Of a stretch of 64,000 nucleotides of DNA, positions 47,219 to 56,004 are shown piece after piece. Position numbers and translations under genes: made by a program. The stretch comes from Baekduia soli. GTDB lineage: Bacteria > Actinomycetota > Thermoleophilia > Solirubrobacterales > Solirubrobacteraceae. The notes beneath the pieces are model-generated. The model saw only the letters and a program-made list of their open reading frames with translations, had not been told where the DNA came from and did not search any database. The stretch lies in the NCBI RefSeq assembly GCF_007970665.1, contig NZ_CP042430.1:2914001-2978000 (forward strand), in the 5' to 3' direction. How positions within the stretch are numbered: position 1 is the first letter of the stretch; every line of letters starts with the position of its first letter.

Positions 47219-47485
47219 TCAGTCGTCGCCGAGGTACTCGGGGGTCTGGCACAAGATCCAGTACAGCTCGCCCGTGCCTGTGAGTGAGGTCGCCAGGACC
47301 TCGTCGGGAAACGCCGCGGTCCAGACGCGCAGCTGGGCCAGCGACAGCCGCCCCTCGCGCATCGCCGCCAGGCGGTCGGCCCGGGTCATCGCCCACAGGG
47401 CGCCGATCTTGCGCTGCTCGCGCCGGCGGCGCTCGGCCAGCTGGGTGAGCTGGCCGAGCGCTGCCACGGTGGACTGCGAGGTCAC
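47219..47485 (-). CDS. hypothetical protein, 88 aa
   Basis: The ATG overlaps the stop of the preceding gene (47482-47485), so the two are coupled. Helical, with LGQLTQLAERRRREQRKIGALWAMTRADRLAAMREGRLSLAQL. It belongs to the plasmid-like module led by the replication-relaxation protein. The family is not recognised. Confidence 0.6.
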   Translation of the reverse strand: MTSQSTVAALGQLTQLAERRRREQRKIGALWAMTRADRLAAMREGRLSLAQLRVWTAAFPDEVLATSLTGTGELYWILCQTPEYLGDD

Positions 47486-47811
47486 GCCGCCTGCGGCACG
47501 GCCTCGGTGGCCGCCTGCTTCTGGGCGTCGAGCAGCTGCTGGATGCGGGCGCTGGCCTGCTGGCGGGTGGCGGGCACCTTGTCCTCGGGGCTGAGCTTCT
47601 CGATGAGGCGCAGCTGCTTGGCGGTCGGGCGCGGCGTGTCGCCCTGGTTGGCCTGCTGCTCAGCCAAGGCGTCGCGGATGACCATGGAGGCAGCCTCGCG
47701 GCTGCGAGGCACCGCGATCTCGCGGCCCAGCTCGAGGGCCAGGTCGGTGATGAGCTGGCGCTGGCGGCGGGTGACAAAGAAGCCCTTGGGGGCGGTGGTG
47801 GTGGTGGGCAT
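47482..47811 (-). CDS. hypothetical protein, 109 aa
   Basis: Two similar segments, FFVTRRQRQLITDLALELGREIAVPRSREAASMVIRDAL and PTAKQLRLIEKLSPEDKVPATRQQASARIQQLL, indicate an internal repeat of a helical unit (T..Q..LI..L....  ..R..AS..I..LL). This arrangement is seen in small actinobacterial mobile-element proteins of unknown role, perhaps DNA- or single-strand-binding. It is coupled to the 88-aa gene downstream. Confidence 0.65.
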   Translation of the reverse strand: MPTTTTAPKGFFVTRRQRQLITDLALELGREIAVPRSREAASMVIRDALAEQQANQGDTPRPTAKQLRLIEKLSPEDKVPATRQQASARIQQLLDAQKQAATEAVPQAA

Positions 47812-48236
47812 GTGCTGCTCCTTGGGTGGTTGGTGGCGAAACAGCCATGCGTTGCGGGAAGGGTGAGACGCGAAGCGCGCGCGGCTCGATGAGCGGCCGG
47901 CGACCCCCCGGGGTCGTCGCCGTCACGAAGTGGCGGAATAGCCGGTCGTTGGGCCCAGTGCCGCAGCAACGAATCCCGACCGATCGTCAGGGATGTTCAG
48001 AACCGACCAACCCCAAGGACATCACCAACAGCAACCACACCTCCCGGGGCGCGATCGGCGCGCCCCGGGGGGCCGGTCTCACCGAGCCGCTGCGAGCTTG
48101 ACGTCGCCCGATGGCGAGCGTTCGCCGTATGCACGCCCACGGTCATGACCCCACGCGCGCCGTGCGCGCAACGCAGCGCGTGCCGCTGCGCCAGCCCGGC
48201 ACGCAGCGCCGATGGCGACGTGCTCGGGGCTGGCGC
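47812..48236. other. intergenic in the plasmid-like module
   Basis: No gene seen. It contains GC dyads such as CGCCCCGGGG, and could hold an origin, but no iteron-like direct repeats were recognised. Confidence 0.4.
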
Positions 48237-49049
48237 TCAGCGCAACCGCAGGGCGATCTGGTCGCGAACGTGGTCGGGCGCTCCGGGCCAGGCGGCGATG
48301 GTCATGGTCGTGGTCGGCGTGATGCGCTGGTTGATCAGGCGCCCGCGCTGGATGGTGCGGGTGCGTTGCAGTCGTGCGGCCAGAGCGGGGGAGGCGACCA
48401 AGAAGCGGACCTCGGCTAGCGAGCTAGCTAGGTAGCTAGCAACGATGCTTGCTAGCCGGCTCGCTGCCTTGCTCGCGAACTCGATCTCGATCGCCACCCG
48501 CCGCTGGTCGCTGCCGACGATGAGATCGGGCCACCGGCGACTCGTCATGCCGCGGTCGTCGATCAGGTCGATGCTGTGGCGACCGAGGCCGTCGGCCTCG
48601 CGGCCGCGGCAGTCACGCTCGGTCAGGATCTCGATCCCTGGGCTGGCGGCCAGCTCGAGGTCGATCGCCAGCGCCACGACGGCGAGCTCGTGCTCGCGCT
48701 GGACCGCCACGCGCGGTGCCTTGCGACGCGGCCGGCGGCCGATGGACCGCGCCCCCTTCGGCGTCAGATAGATCGCGCGCGACTGCGAAACGTGATCACG
48801 CACCCCGACCAGCAGGCCATGAGATTCCAGGCGGCTGACCCGCGCCCGCGCACGACGTCCACTGACCCCGAACCGCACCGCCAACAGATCCGTCGTCACA
48901 AACCGAAACCGGCCCACAAACTGAAGCCACCGCCAATCACGCTCCGCCTCAACAGCATCCCGCCGCCCCCGTACCACCGGCCACCGCTGCCCGGCCAACA
49001 CCGCATCGATCTTCCGCTGTCCCGTCGTCTGCTGCCCCATCGCATCCAT
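48237..49049 (-). CDS. replication-relaxation-family winged-helix protein
   Basis: ATG 49049 chosen; 270 aa. N-terminal winged helix (DWRWLQFVGRFRFVTTDLLAVRFGVSGRRARARVSRLESHGLLV, wing AIYLTPKGARSIG). The later core has VQREHELAVVALAIDLELA, RRWPDLIVGSDQRRVAIEIEFASK and FLVASPALAARL. This matches proteins linked with plasmid replication relaxation in Actinobacteria. It suggests that the element derives from, or can exist as, a plasmid. The segment EFASKAASRLASIVASYLASSLAEV uses the hexamer GCTAGC four times. Confidence 0.75.
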   Translation of the reverse strand: MDAMGQQTTGQRKIDAVLAGQRWPVVRGRRDAVEAERDWRWLQFVGRFRFVTTDLLAVRFGVSGRRARARVSRLESHGLLVGVRDHVSQSRAIYLTPKGARSIGRRPRRKAPRVAVQREHELAVVALAIDLELAASPGIEILTERDCRGREADGLGRHSIDLIDDRGMTSRRWPDLIVGSDQRRVAIEIEFASKAASRLASIVASYLASSLAEVRFLVASPALAARLQRTRTIQRGRLINQRITPTTTMTIAAWPGAPDHVRDQIALRLR

Positions 49050-49665
49050 GCGCTCTTCCCCTGTTGTTGATGTTGTTTCTGTCTTCTCTGTCTTCTGGTT
49101 CTCGTTCTGATCTCTCCAACTGACCCCCTGTCTCCTTGGGCCCACCACCGCAAGCCCTCTTGCTCTCTGACCTCTCCTGGGACTGAGTCCGACCACCCGA
49201 GCCCCGTCCGCTCTCACAACCTCCATGGTGGGCGCGGGTGGTCGGGGTCAGGCCCAGGCCCCAAACCCCCGTATTCACAGGGCGATCCGCGGTGGTGGGC
49301 CCCCCAACCGACGGACGGGGTCAACGGACGCATAGAACCCGGCCAGCGCCAAGTCCGGCCGACCGCCCAAGGACCCGCACCGACGTCGGCCCTCCTCGCC
49401 GAAGAAGTCCACGACTAGGGCTGGGGGACGCGCGCGTCGCGCCGGATCATCGAGTCCGGTTGCGTCGCCGTGAACGCCGCGTTGGCGTGCTCGCCGAGCG
49501 TTACCGGTGGGGCGGAGTCTCTGAGCTCGACGCGGGGTCACACGGAGGGCGTAGCGGTCGACCCCCTCAGCCGGTGGCTGAGGAGTACTCCGCTCGAGGA
49601 CGATCGTTCTGCGGGGTGGAACGCAGGTACAGACGTTCGCGATGCGCCAGCCGTCTGACCGGGTC
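49050..49665. other. intergenic upstream of the replication-relaxation gene
   Basis: A pyrimidine-rich run (TTGTTGATGTTGTTTCTGTCTTCTCTGTC at about 49063-49091) on the plus strand stands out, i.e. a purine-rich leader on the minus strand. No gene was found. Confidence 0.4.
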
Positions 49666-49881
49666 CTATCGACGCCGCGCTCGACGGACGCGCGCCGCAA
49701 GTCGGCCGGACTCGGCGTCCTGTCGGATCCAGACCGCAGTGGCTGGGACGATGAGCAGCCCTCCGACCGGGTTGCCCGTTCGCAGCAGCCAGATCACCGT
49801 CACCATCACGGCGGATGTGTAGACGAGGCGCATGACGACCATCACGCCAGCATCCGCCGACAGCGGGTTGTCGTCAATCAA
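49666..49881 (-). CDS. small membrane protein, 71 aa
   Basis: Two hydrophobic segments (VYTSAVMVTVIWLL and GGLLIVPATAVWI) and a basic C-terminus (RLAARVRRARRR). The only start at the edge is TTG 49881, so the 5' end is uncertain. It is downstream of no clear operon partner. Function unknown. Confidence 0.45.
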   Translation of the reverse strand: MIDDNPLSADAGVMVVMRLVYTSAVMVTVIWLLRTGNPVGGLLIVPATAVWIRQDAESGRLAARVRRARRR

Positions 49882-49947
49882 GAGCCGTCCGGAGTCGGCC
49901 AGCCACGCCTGCCGTGTGAGCTCCGTGGTCGGGGTGAAGCCATGGCG

Positions 49948-51216
49948 CTAGAGCCGGGGGATGCTTCCGCGGAGCTTTCCGGCGCAGGTGCGGTACTGGC
50001 GGGTGTTGGCGCGCAGTTGGCCGTCGGTGGTGACCGCGCTGACGCGCACGCGGTAGGTGCGCTTGGGCAGGCCTCGCAGGTCGACGAGGGCGCGGAATCG
50101 GCGCGCGTTGAGGTAGACCGCGCCGATGCGCGTCACGCGGACACGGCGCTCGCTGTAAACGTAGACCGGCACGGTTCGTCCGTTGACCGCGACGTAGGCA
50201 AACGCCCACTCCACGCCCGGGTAACGCCGCACGCGGATGGGGAAGGCACGACGGCTGACGCACCGGCGATTCGAGGGCAGCGGAAGGGCCAGCACACCTG
50301 GCGGCAGGCTCGCGGCCACCGGTGGGGCGGTCGGGATGGATGGGGCCGTCGGGGTCGGCGGCAGCTGGCCTCCGGTCACTCCGGTGGGGGAGAACACCGT
50401 CAGATGAGAGAAGGTCGCGGTGGCGCCGGGCGCCACGTTGAAGCTCCACGAGAGTCCTGCGCCGTTGTCCAGCGACGTCGCGCACTGGCAGCTGTTGGGA
50501 AACGGGGCGTGCGCGCCGATCGCCGACCACACCGAGCTGAAGCGGTCCTCGAGGTAGGTGCTGGCCGCCGTCAGCGGGACCCACTGCTCGATGCGCCCGG
50601 CCGGAGCGTTGTTGGCGTTGATGGAACAGCCGGGCCCGTTGGTCGCCGTCTCCACGAAGCCGTAGCCCACGTCGCTCTCCTGGAGGTAGCAGTCACCAGC
50701 GCGGTAGATCACGCCCGCCTGCGCCGTGGCCGCCGCGTTCTGGATCTGCACATCGGTCCGAAACGCCTCTTGGCCCGGCACGTAGCTGTCGATCTGGGTG
50801 ACCCGTAGGCCGGTGGCACCGGCCACGTAGGTCGTGGTGACGCGCAGGGGATCGGCGGCCACGCCGGAGCCGGCGACCTCGCTCTGGGCCTGGGGTGTGA
50901 ACGGCGTCAGCGCACCCAGGCCGCTGGTGGCGGCGGTCTGGTCGTGGCCGGGGAAGTTGGGGCCGTAGAGCACCCCGCCGGAGAAGATGAACGTGCCGCA
51001 GTCTCCCGGTGTGGTCTGTGACGGGAAGAGCTCGAGCTGCTGGTCGCCGACGTGCGCGACCTGACAGCTGCCTTCGTTTCCCACCGCGATGGACGGAAGG
51101 GGACCGGGGGAGGCAATCGTCTTGAACGGGATCGCGCCCTCTGCCGGGACGGGGGCGACGCTCCACGCCAAGACGCAGGCGACGACGCAAAGAGGAAACC
51201 GAGCGGCGATGGGCAT
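49948..51216 (-). CDS. secreted protein with Pro-rich linker
   Basis: A 422-aa precursor. The signal peptide LCVVACVLAWSVAPVPAEGA is followed by a large beta domain (NEGSCQVAHVGDQQLELFPSQ, YVPGQEAFRTDVQIQN). A Pro/Thr/Ala linker (near residue 285-310) leads to a C-terminal domain starting RRCVSRRAFPIRVRRYPGVEWAFAYVAVNGRTVPVY, with paired Cys, that resembles C-terminal beta domains of secreted Thermoleophilia proteins. There is no enzyme motif. It is divergent from the secreted beta-propeller gene. Confidence 0.7.
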   Translation of the reverse strand: MPIAARFPLCVVACVLAWSVAPVPAEGAIPFKTIASPGPLPSIAVGNEGSCQVAHVGDQQLELFPSQTTPGDCGTFIFSGGVLYGPNFPGHDQTAATSGLGALTPFTPQAQSEVAGSGVAADPLRVTTTYVAGATGLRVTQIDSYVPGQEAFRTDVQIQNAAATAQAGVIYRAGDCYLQESDVGYGFVETATNGPGCSINANNAPAGRIEQWVPLTAASTYLEDRFSSVWSAIGAHAPFPNSCQCATSLDNGAGLSWSFNVAPGATATFSHLTVFSPTGVTGGQLPPTPTAPSIPTAPPVAASLPPGVLALPLPSNRRCVSRRAFPIRVRRYPGVEWAFAYVAVNGRTVPVYVYSERRVRVTRIGAVYLNARRFRALVDLRGLPKRTYRVRVSAVTTDGQLRANTRQYRTCAGKLRGSIPRL

Positions 51217-51402
51217 GGATGCCGAGGATTGAGAGTTTGCCCTGCCACGCTATCCCCTGCCGTAGCGGCCGTGGGGAAAGTCTTTGGGCAAGGAGACGGT
51301 GGAACGGGCCCTGGGGGCATCCGGGTCGTGGCAGCTTGCGGTGCCGGTTGAACTCGGGTCGTGCGGGCGTAGGCTGCGTGCACCGACATCGCTGGAGGGG
51401 CC

Positions 51403-52452
51403 ATGCGCCGTGCCATCCTGTCTGCTGCCGTCGCCGTAGGAGTCTTCGGGGGTGTCGGCGCGGCTGCGGCCTCGGCCGCTACCACGGTCGTCGCTGATCA
51501 TCTTGCGCGTCCTCGAGGTCTCGCGGTGGCTCCGGATGGCACCCTGTATGCCTCGCTTCTGGGCAACGGCGGGCGGCCGTGCAACCGAGAAGGCTGCTTT
51601 GGCGCCAGCGGCCGTGTCGTACGGGTCGGCCGCGATGGTCGCCTGACCACGGTCGCCTCGGGCCTGCTGACGATGCGCGGTCGTCCCGACGGGTTCTTCT
51701 CCATCGGGGCCGATCAGCTGACGGTGCTGCCGGATGGCCGGCTGGCGACCGCCGTGACGGCCGAGTTCAACATCAACCGCACGCCGCCGGCGGCCGTTCC
51801 GCACCCGTTGCGGCCCCAGGTCGGACACGTGGTGCTCTTCGAGCCCGGTGGGGGAAAGCAGGTCGGCGCCAACATCGCCGATGTCGAGTACCGCCTGGAT
51901 CCCGACGGCAAGGGCGCGGTCTCCAACCCCTACGGGATCACGACGCTGGACGGCGTCATCTATGTCTCGGACTCCGCGGCCAACGACCTGCTCGTCGTTG
52001 ACGGGCCCGACGTCGGCGTCCTGGCGACCTTCCCTGACCCTGTGCCCAACACGGACGCCGTGCCCGACGCGCTCGCGGCCGGACCGGACGGTGCGCTGTA
52101 CGTCGGGGAGTTCACCGGCGGCGCCCAGCCACGCGGGGCCGCACGCATCTGGCGCGTGGTCCCAGGTCAGCCACCGACCCTGTTTGCCTCCGGGCTGACG
52201 AGCATCACCTCGCTGGCCTTCGGACCGGACGGCAGCCTATACGCAACGGAGTTCGGCCCTGGCGACGTCGTACGCATCGCCCCGGACGGCTCGCGCAGCG
52301 TGCTGGCCGCCGGGACGCTGCATTTCCCGGGGGGTATTGCCGTCGCACCCGACGGAACGGTGTTCGTGACCAACTGGACGGTGGCGTCGTCGACGCCGGC
52401 TACCAAGGGACGGCTCAAGGGCCGCACCGGGCAGATCGTGCGAATCTCCTGA
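51403..52452 (+). CDS. secreted beta-propeller protein (ScyD/ScyE or NHL-like)
   Basis: A 349-aa precursor with signal peptide (AVAVGVFGGVGAAAASA). Repeats of the form GLAVAPDGTLYAS, LTVLPDGRLATAV, ALAAGPDGALYVGEF, SLAFGPDGSLYATEF and GIAVAPDGTVFVTNW mark a six-bladed propeller of the ScyD/ScyE type. Extracellular; ligand unknown. A GRTGQIVRI end closes the propeller. It reads cleanly. Confidence 0.85.
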   Translation: MRRAILSAAVAVGVFGGVGAAAASAATTVVADHLARPRGLAVAPDGTLYASLLGNGGRPCNREGCFGASGRVVRVGRDGRLTTVASGLLTMRGRPDGFFSIGADQLTVLPDGRLATAVTAEFNINRTPPAAVPHPLRPQVGHVVLFEPGGGKQVGANIADVEYRLDPDGKGAVSNPYGITTLDGVIYVSDSAANDLLVVDGPDVGVLATFPDPVPNTDAVPDALAAGPDGALYVGEFTGGAQPRGAARIWRVVPGQPPTLFASGLTSITSLAFGPDGSLYATEFGPGDVVRIAPDGSRSVLAAGTLHFPGGIAVAPDGTVFVTNWTVASSTPATKGRLKGRTGQIVRIS

Positions 52453-52959
52453 CCCGGCCCGCACCACCCGTCGGCCATGACCCGTGATGTGCTCGGGGTC
52501 AGGTGCGGTAGGCACGTCTTCAGCCGGGGGTGCTGACCCTGTTCCTCGGGCGCAGGTGGAGGCAGATGTTGTCGGGAGCGTCGACGAGGGACGCTCTAGC
52601 ACGTGCGGACGGCGTTGCTGCCGCGCGCGATCGCGAGGTTGCCGCGGTTGGGCCTGGTGTACGCGTTCTGCTGGAACGGTTCGCGTCAGCGACCAGGTCG
52701 AGAGTGCCAGGCCGCGTCCAGCACGAGGTGCCGCACTCCGGCGCCGCGGGTCTCCATGCCGTCGATGACCTCGAGAGCTTTTGAGGAAGTGACGAGATGA
52801 TGTTCTGCGCGCAGCGCCACCGGGGCGGTGCGAGGTTGCGGTACAGGTCCTGGATAGCGACGGCTGGCACTTATAAGGGCGCTTCCCAAGTATTTCCTAA
52901 CGCCCCAGGATGGTTCGCAGCCCCGGCTGTTTGACCGGGGGAGTGCCCGCCCATCTCCC

Positions 52960-53175
52960 AGCGCTGCCCGGCGGGCCGTCTAGCCCGCAACGCGGGGGCC
53001 TCCAGACCGATGCACATGTCGACCCGCGTCGAGCGTCTGGGTGTCAATCCAACCTGCTCACGCATATGCCAAGGCCAGGGGCCACTGGCGGGCCGTCGGC
53101 CCTTGCCGGGGCCGACGGCGCCAGGTCCGGTCTGTGTCCGCCGCGCTTGGCGGGATATGGGGCAGAGCGCACCAC
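52960..53175 (+). repeat. structured palindromic repeat, copy C1 (degenerate)
   Basis: Contains CCAACCTGCTCACG...ATGCCAAGGCC, matching in order the CCAAACCTACTCA...ATGCGCCAGTCGCC of copy B. It then has the hairpin GTCGGCCC/GGGCCGAC and GGCCGACGGCGCCAG, which is shared with 53975-54050. Divergent but collinear. Confidence 0.45.
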
Positions 53176-53311
53176 AGACTGGTGTGGGGGAAGGATGAGA
53201 ACGCTTACGCGCTCTCTGATGGCACCTTCGTCGAGCAGCATCGCCGCTGCGTGCGGAAAGCATGCGCAGCGAGCATCTGTCGTCTGACGACAAACCCGAC
53301 GGGACGAGAGA

Positions 53312-53435
53312 GGGTCGGGGGGAACGCCGCCCGAGAGAATGAGGAGGGAGCGGCGGCCCCCGACCCGAGACCCGTTCCGTGGGAGACCACGCACCGGACG
53401 GTACTCCTGAGGTCGCTGACGGATGCGCCAGTCGC
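53312..53435 (+). repeat. structured palindromic repeat, copy C2
   Basis: A perfect 10-bp stem (53312-53321 with 53357-53366) plus an inner 5-bp stem (53325-53329 with 53351-53355), about 21-nt loop containing GAGAGAATGAGGAGGGAG. The 21-bp box GCTGACGGATGCGCCAGTCGC is at 53415-53435, identical to that of copy B. The stem sequence is unrelated to the other copies, yet pairing is kept. Confidence 0.6.
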
Positions 53436-53475
53436 ATCCCTGGGAGGTCGTTGGGCCCCGGGGCTGCGTTTACGG

Positions 53476-53688
53476 CTAGTCGTCGCGTGGGCGCAGGATG
53501 CGGGTCCGTCGTGTGGGCGCGGTGCCTGTGGACTCCCACGGACCGTTGGCGTAGCGGACGAGCTGGTGGCCCTGCTCGCAGTGCCACGTCTGGATGTGCG
53601 GGGTGCTGGAGGTGAGGAGGTACACGTCTTCGGGATAGGGCCGCACGCGGGCCGAACAGCCCTTGACGGGACAGCGGTCAGTGTTCAT
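53476..53688 (-). CDS. small Cys/His protein, 70 aa
   Basis: ATG 53688. DRCPVKGCSARVRPYPEDVYLL and, later, QTWHCEQGHQLVRYANGPWES give two paired Cys/His knuckles, a zinc-ribbon-like pattern. Natural composition. Likely a small metal-binding protein; the family is not recognised. It is bracketed by structured repeats C2 and B. Confidence 0.6.
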   Translation of the reverse strand: MNTDRCPVKGCSARVRPYPEDVYLLTSSTPHIQTWHCEQGHQLVRYANGPWESTGTAPTRRTRILRPRDD

Positions 53689-53835
53689 CCCGAACGAGCC
53701 TCAGCTATGGGGTCGGAGAATCGGGGTTCCAGCATGCTTTTCGGGCTCTAGTGTCGGGGTCGTGTCCAGCGCTGTTGGATCTTTGGCCTGCGGCGACCCG
53801 GCTTGTGCGTCTGCACTCCGGCCGGGGACAGGTGT

Positions 53836-54050
53836 CGCGGGCCGCTGCGGACCGGACAGAGAAGGGCAGCGGCCCGCGGCTGTCGAGTGCCCTGTCCCGA
53901 GGGCTCACTCCTGGCCAAACCTACTCAGGATGTGGCTGACGGATGCGCCAGTCGCCCGGCGTCGCAGGTCCGCCGGCCCCTTTCAGGGCCGACGGCGCCA
54001 GCGAGCCTCTGTCTGCACGCTCTCGACGGGGTAGGGGCCGAGAGCCCAGA
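53836..54050 (+). repeat. structured palindromic repeat, copy B
   Basis: A perfect 13-bp stem (53836-53848 with 53866-53878) with 17-nt loop ending GAGAAGG. Then CTGTCGAGTGCCCTGTCCCG AGGGC (small hairpin GCCCT/AGGGC), CCAAACCTACTCA and box GCTGACGGATGCGCCAGTCGC (53935-53955). A 3' unit follows with hairpin and GGCCGACGGCGCCAG. Confidence 0.65.
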
Positions 54051-54238
54051 GAACCGATTGGGCCAGAGGGCCGGTGTCCGACAGGTCCTCCCTGTCCCAG
54101 CCGCAGCATCGCCGTATCCGGCGGCCCCCAAGCCGCCTGGGGGAGAGCCCGTTCTCCTACGAACACCGACTGACCGTGCTGTGTCGCAGCCCTCGCGTGG
54201 CCGACTACGGATGCCGCATGACGAAGCGGCTGGGACCC

Positions 54239-54688
54239 TGACCGGATGGACCGCCGGCTTATCTGCACCCCCCGAAGACCCGGCACGCGCGACGCGACGT
54301 TCCGCTCCCCCACGACGTCGTGAGCGGCCTCAGAGCCCACCACAAAGCCACGGAGTGGCCGGGGCCCGAGGACGTGGTGTTCTCATCGCACGCCGGCACC
54401 CACCTGAACGTCCAGAACGTCCGCACGCGCTGCCTCAAGCCCGCTGCCGAAGAGATCGGCGCACTCTGGATCGGCTTCCACACTTTTCGGCACACCTGCG
54501 CCTCGTTGCTCTTCGCTCGAGGCGCGAACGCCGTTCAGGCGCAGAAGTGGCTTGGCCACCACTCCCCTAGCTTCACCCTCGACACCTACGTCCACCTGCT
54601 CACCGAGGACAGTCCCGGGGCGCTCGACCTCACCTTCGAAGCCGCCGCTCCTACGGGCGGCTGGGCGTGCGACGCAGCTGAGGCGTGA
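54239..54688 (+). pseudogene. tyrosine recombinase, C-terminal fragment
   Basis: After an in-frame stop at 54236-54238 the frame encodes KTRHARRDVPLPHDVVSGLRAH, then DVVFSSHAGTHLNVQNVRTRCLKPA and the catalytic box FHTFRHTCASLLFARGANAVQAQKWLGHHSPSFTLDTYVHLL. HxxR, the second His and the nucleophile Tyr are visible, but the N-terminal core-binding domain and probably the first Arg are missing. It is a remnant of an older tyrosine-recombinase element, next to structured repeat B. Confidence 0.8.
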
Positions 54689-54861
54689 CCATCCCGGGCC
54701 GGTTATTGGCCGGCCGCCTCCCTCGCGTGGCACCGCTCGGCCCCGTTTCTCGGCGTTTCGGGACCTTTTGCGAACGAGGCGGAGCTTGGAGAGGTCGTCG
54801 GTCGGACCGGAATGCGGAGCATGAGTTCAGGCCCCCGGTGCTCTCGGCGATCGTCTCGACC

Positions 54862-56004
54862 ATGCGGTCGAAGAGCATGTTGGCGCCAATCGGTGAGCAT
54901 CGCAGCGCCGGAGACACAGAAGCTCAGCAGGACCAGCGCCGCGACCGGCACGCACGCCTCCCGTCACGAACGGTCAGCGACGGATCGTCCTTGACCCCGT
55001 ACGCGCTTGGGATCGTCGAGCGCGGACTGTCGCTGGCGCGCGCGGAACTCGGGATGCCGATGTCGTTCCTGGGCGAGTTCGCCGATGGGCGCGAGGTCTA
55101 CCGCGCCGTGGACGGCGACTCCATGGACATCCGCGCGGGCGGCAGTTGCGCGCTGGCCGGGAGCTATTGCGAGCTAATGGTCGCCGGGAGGATCGGCGAG
55201 GTCGTGCCCGACACCCGCGCCGATCCGCTGCTGGCCGACCTCAACTACACAAACAAGGTCGGCGCCTATGTCGGCGTTCCCGTCACGCTGGCCGACGGAC
55301 GCGTCTGGGGAGCACTGTGCTGTGTCTCGCCCCACCCCGAGCCGCATCTCGTCGAGCGGGACAGTTGCGTTCTCCGTCTGCTCGCAGCACTCCTGGCCGA
55401 CCAGCTCCACGCCGCCGACCTCGAGGCTGAACGCCAGGTCCGCCACGCCGAGACCATCACCGCCCGGGCGCTGCTGGCCGCCTTGGATGCGCGCGACCCG
55501 TACACCGGCGGGCACTCTGAAGCCGTGGTGCGGCTGGCTGGGCGCGTCGCCTTTGAGTTGGGCCTCGACGAATCTCAGATCCGCGACGTCGAGCAGGTCG
55601 CACTCCTGCACGACATCGGCAAGCTGGGCATCCCGGACGCCGTGCTGCACAAGCAAGGCCCGCTCAACGACCACGAATGGGCGTTGATGAAGACTCACCC
55701 CACGGTCGGAGCCAACATCGTGCGAGCCATCCCGAGCCTCGCGCACCTGGCCCCGATCATCGAAGCCGAACACGAGCGCTGGGACGGCGCCGGCTATCCC
55801 GCCGGCCTGACCGCCCACCAGATCCCCGTCGGGGCGCGCATCATCCTGGCCTGCGATGCGTACGACGCGATGACGACCGACAGGCCCTACCGCCGGGCGG
55901 TCGAGCCCGGGACCGCCCGCGGCGAGCTCCGCGCACACTCAGGCAGCCAGTTCGACCCAACGGTCATCGCCGCGCTGGATCGCGTGCTCGGCGCCGACGC
56001 CTGA
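54862..56004 (+). CDS. GAF/HD-GYP c-di-GMP phosphodiesterase
   Basis: The frame is open from 54685; I prefer ATG 54862 because upstream sequence is low-complexity. About 380 aa. GAF domain (FLGEFADGREVYRAVDG, ELMVAGRIGEVVPDTRADPLLADL, AYVGVPVTLADGRVWGALCCVS) then HD-GYP (LLHDIGKLGIPDAVLH, EHERWDGAGYPAGL, ACDAYDAMTTDRPYR). All catalytic residues are present. Cytosolic. It probably lowers c-di-GMP in response to a GAF ligand; this is the third HD-GYP gene of the element. Confidence 0.88.
   Translation: MRSKSMLAPIGEHRSAGDTEAQQDQRRDRHARLPSRTVSDGSSLTPYALGIVERGLSLARAELGMPMSFLGEFADGREVYRAVDGDSMDIRAGGSCALAGSYCELMVAGRIGEVVPDTRADPLLADLNYTNKVGAYVGVPVTLADGRVWGALCCVSPHPEPHLVERDSCVLRLLAALLADQLHAADLEAERQVRHAETITARALLAALDARDPYTGGHSEAVVRLAGRVAFELGLDESQIRDVEQVALLHDIGKLGIPDAVLHKQGPLNDHEWALMKTHPTVGANIVRAIPSLAHLAPIIEAEHERWDGAGYPAGLTAHQIPVGARIILACDAYDAMTTDRPYRRAVEPGTARGELRAHSGSQFDPTVIAALDRVLGADA

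Larger units (their letters stand above)
52453..53475. other. gene-poor stretch holding structured repeats C1 and C2
   Basis: No convincing gene. Structured repeat units occur at about 52960-53175 and 53312-53435 (see the repeat entries). Confidence 0.5.

Noticed and set aside
52960-54050. Integron attC array
   Set aside because: The repeated hairpins lack the attC core-site ends and there is no IntI; units do not flank single gene cassettes.
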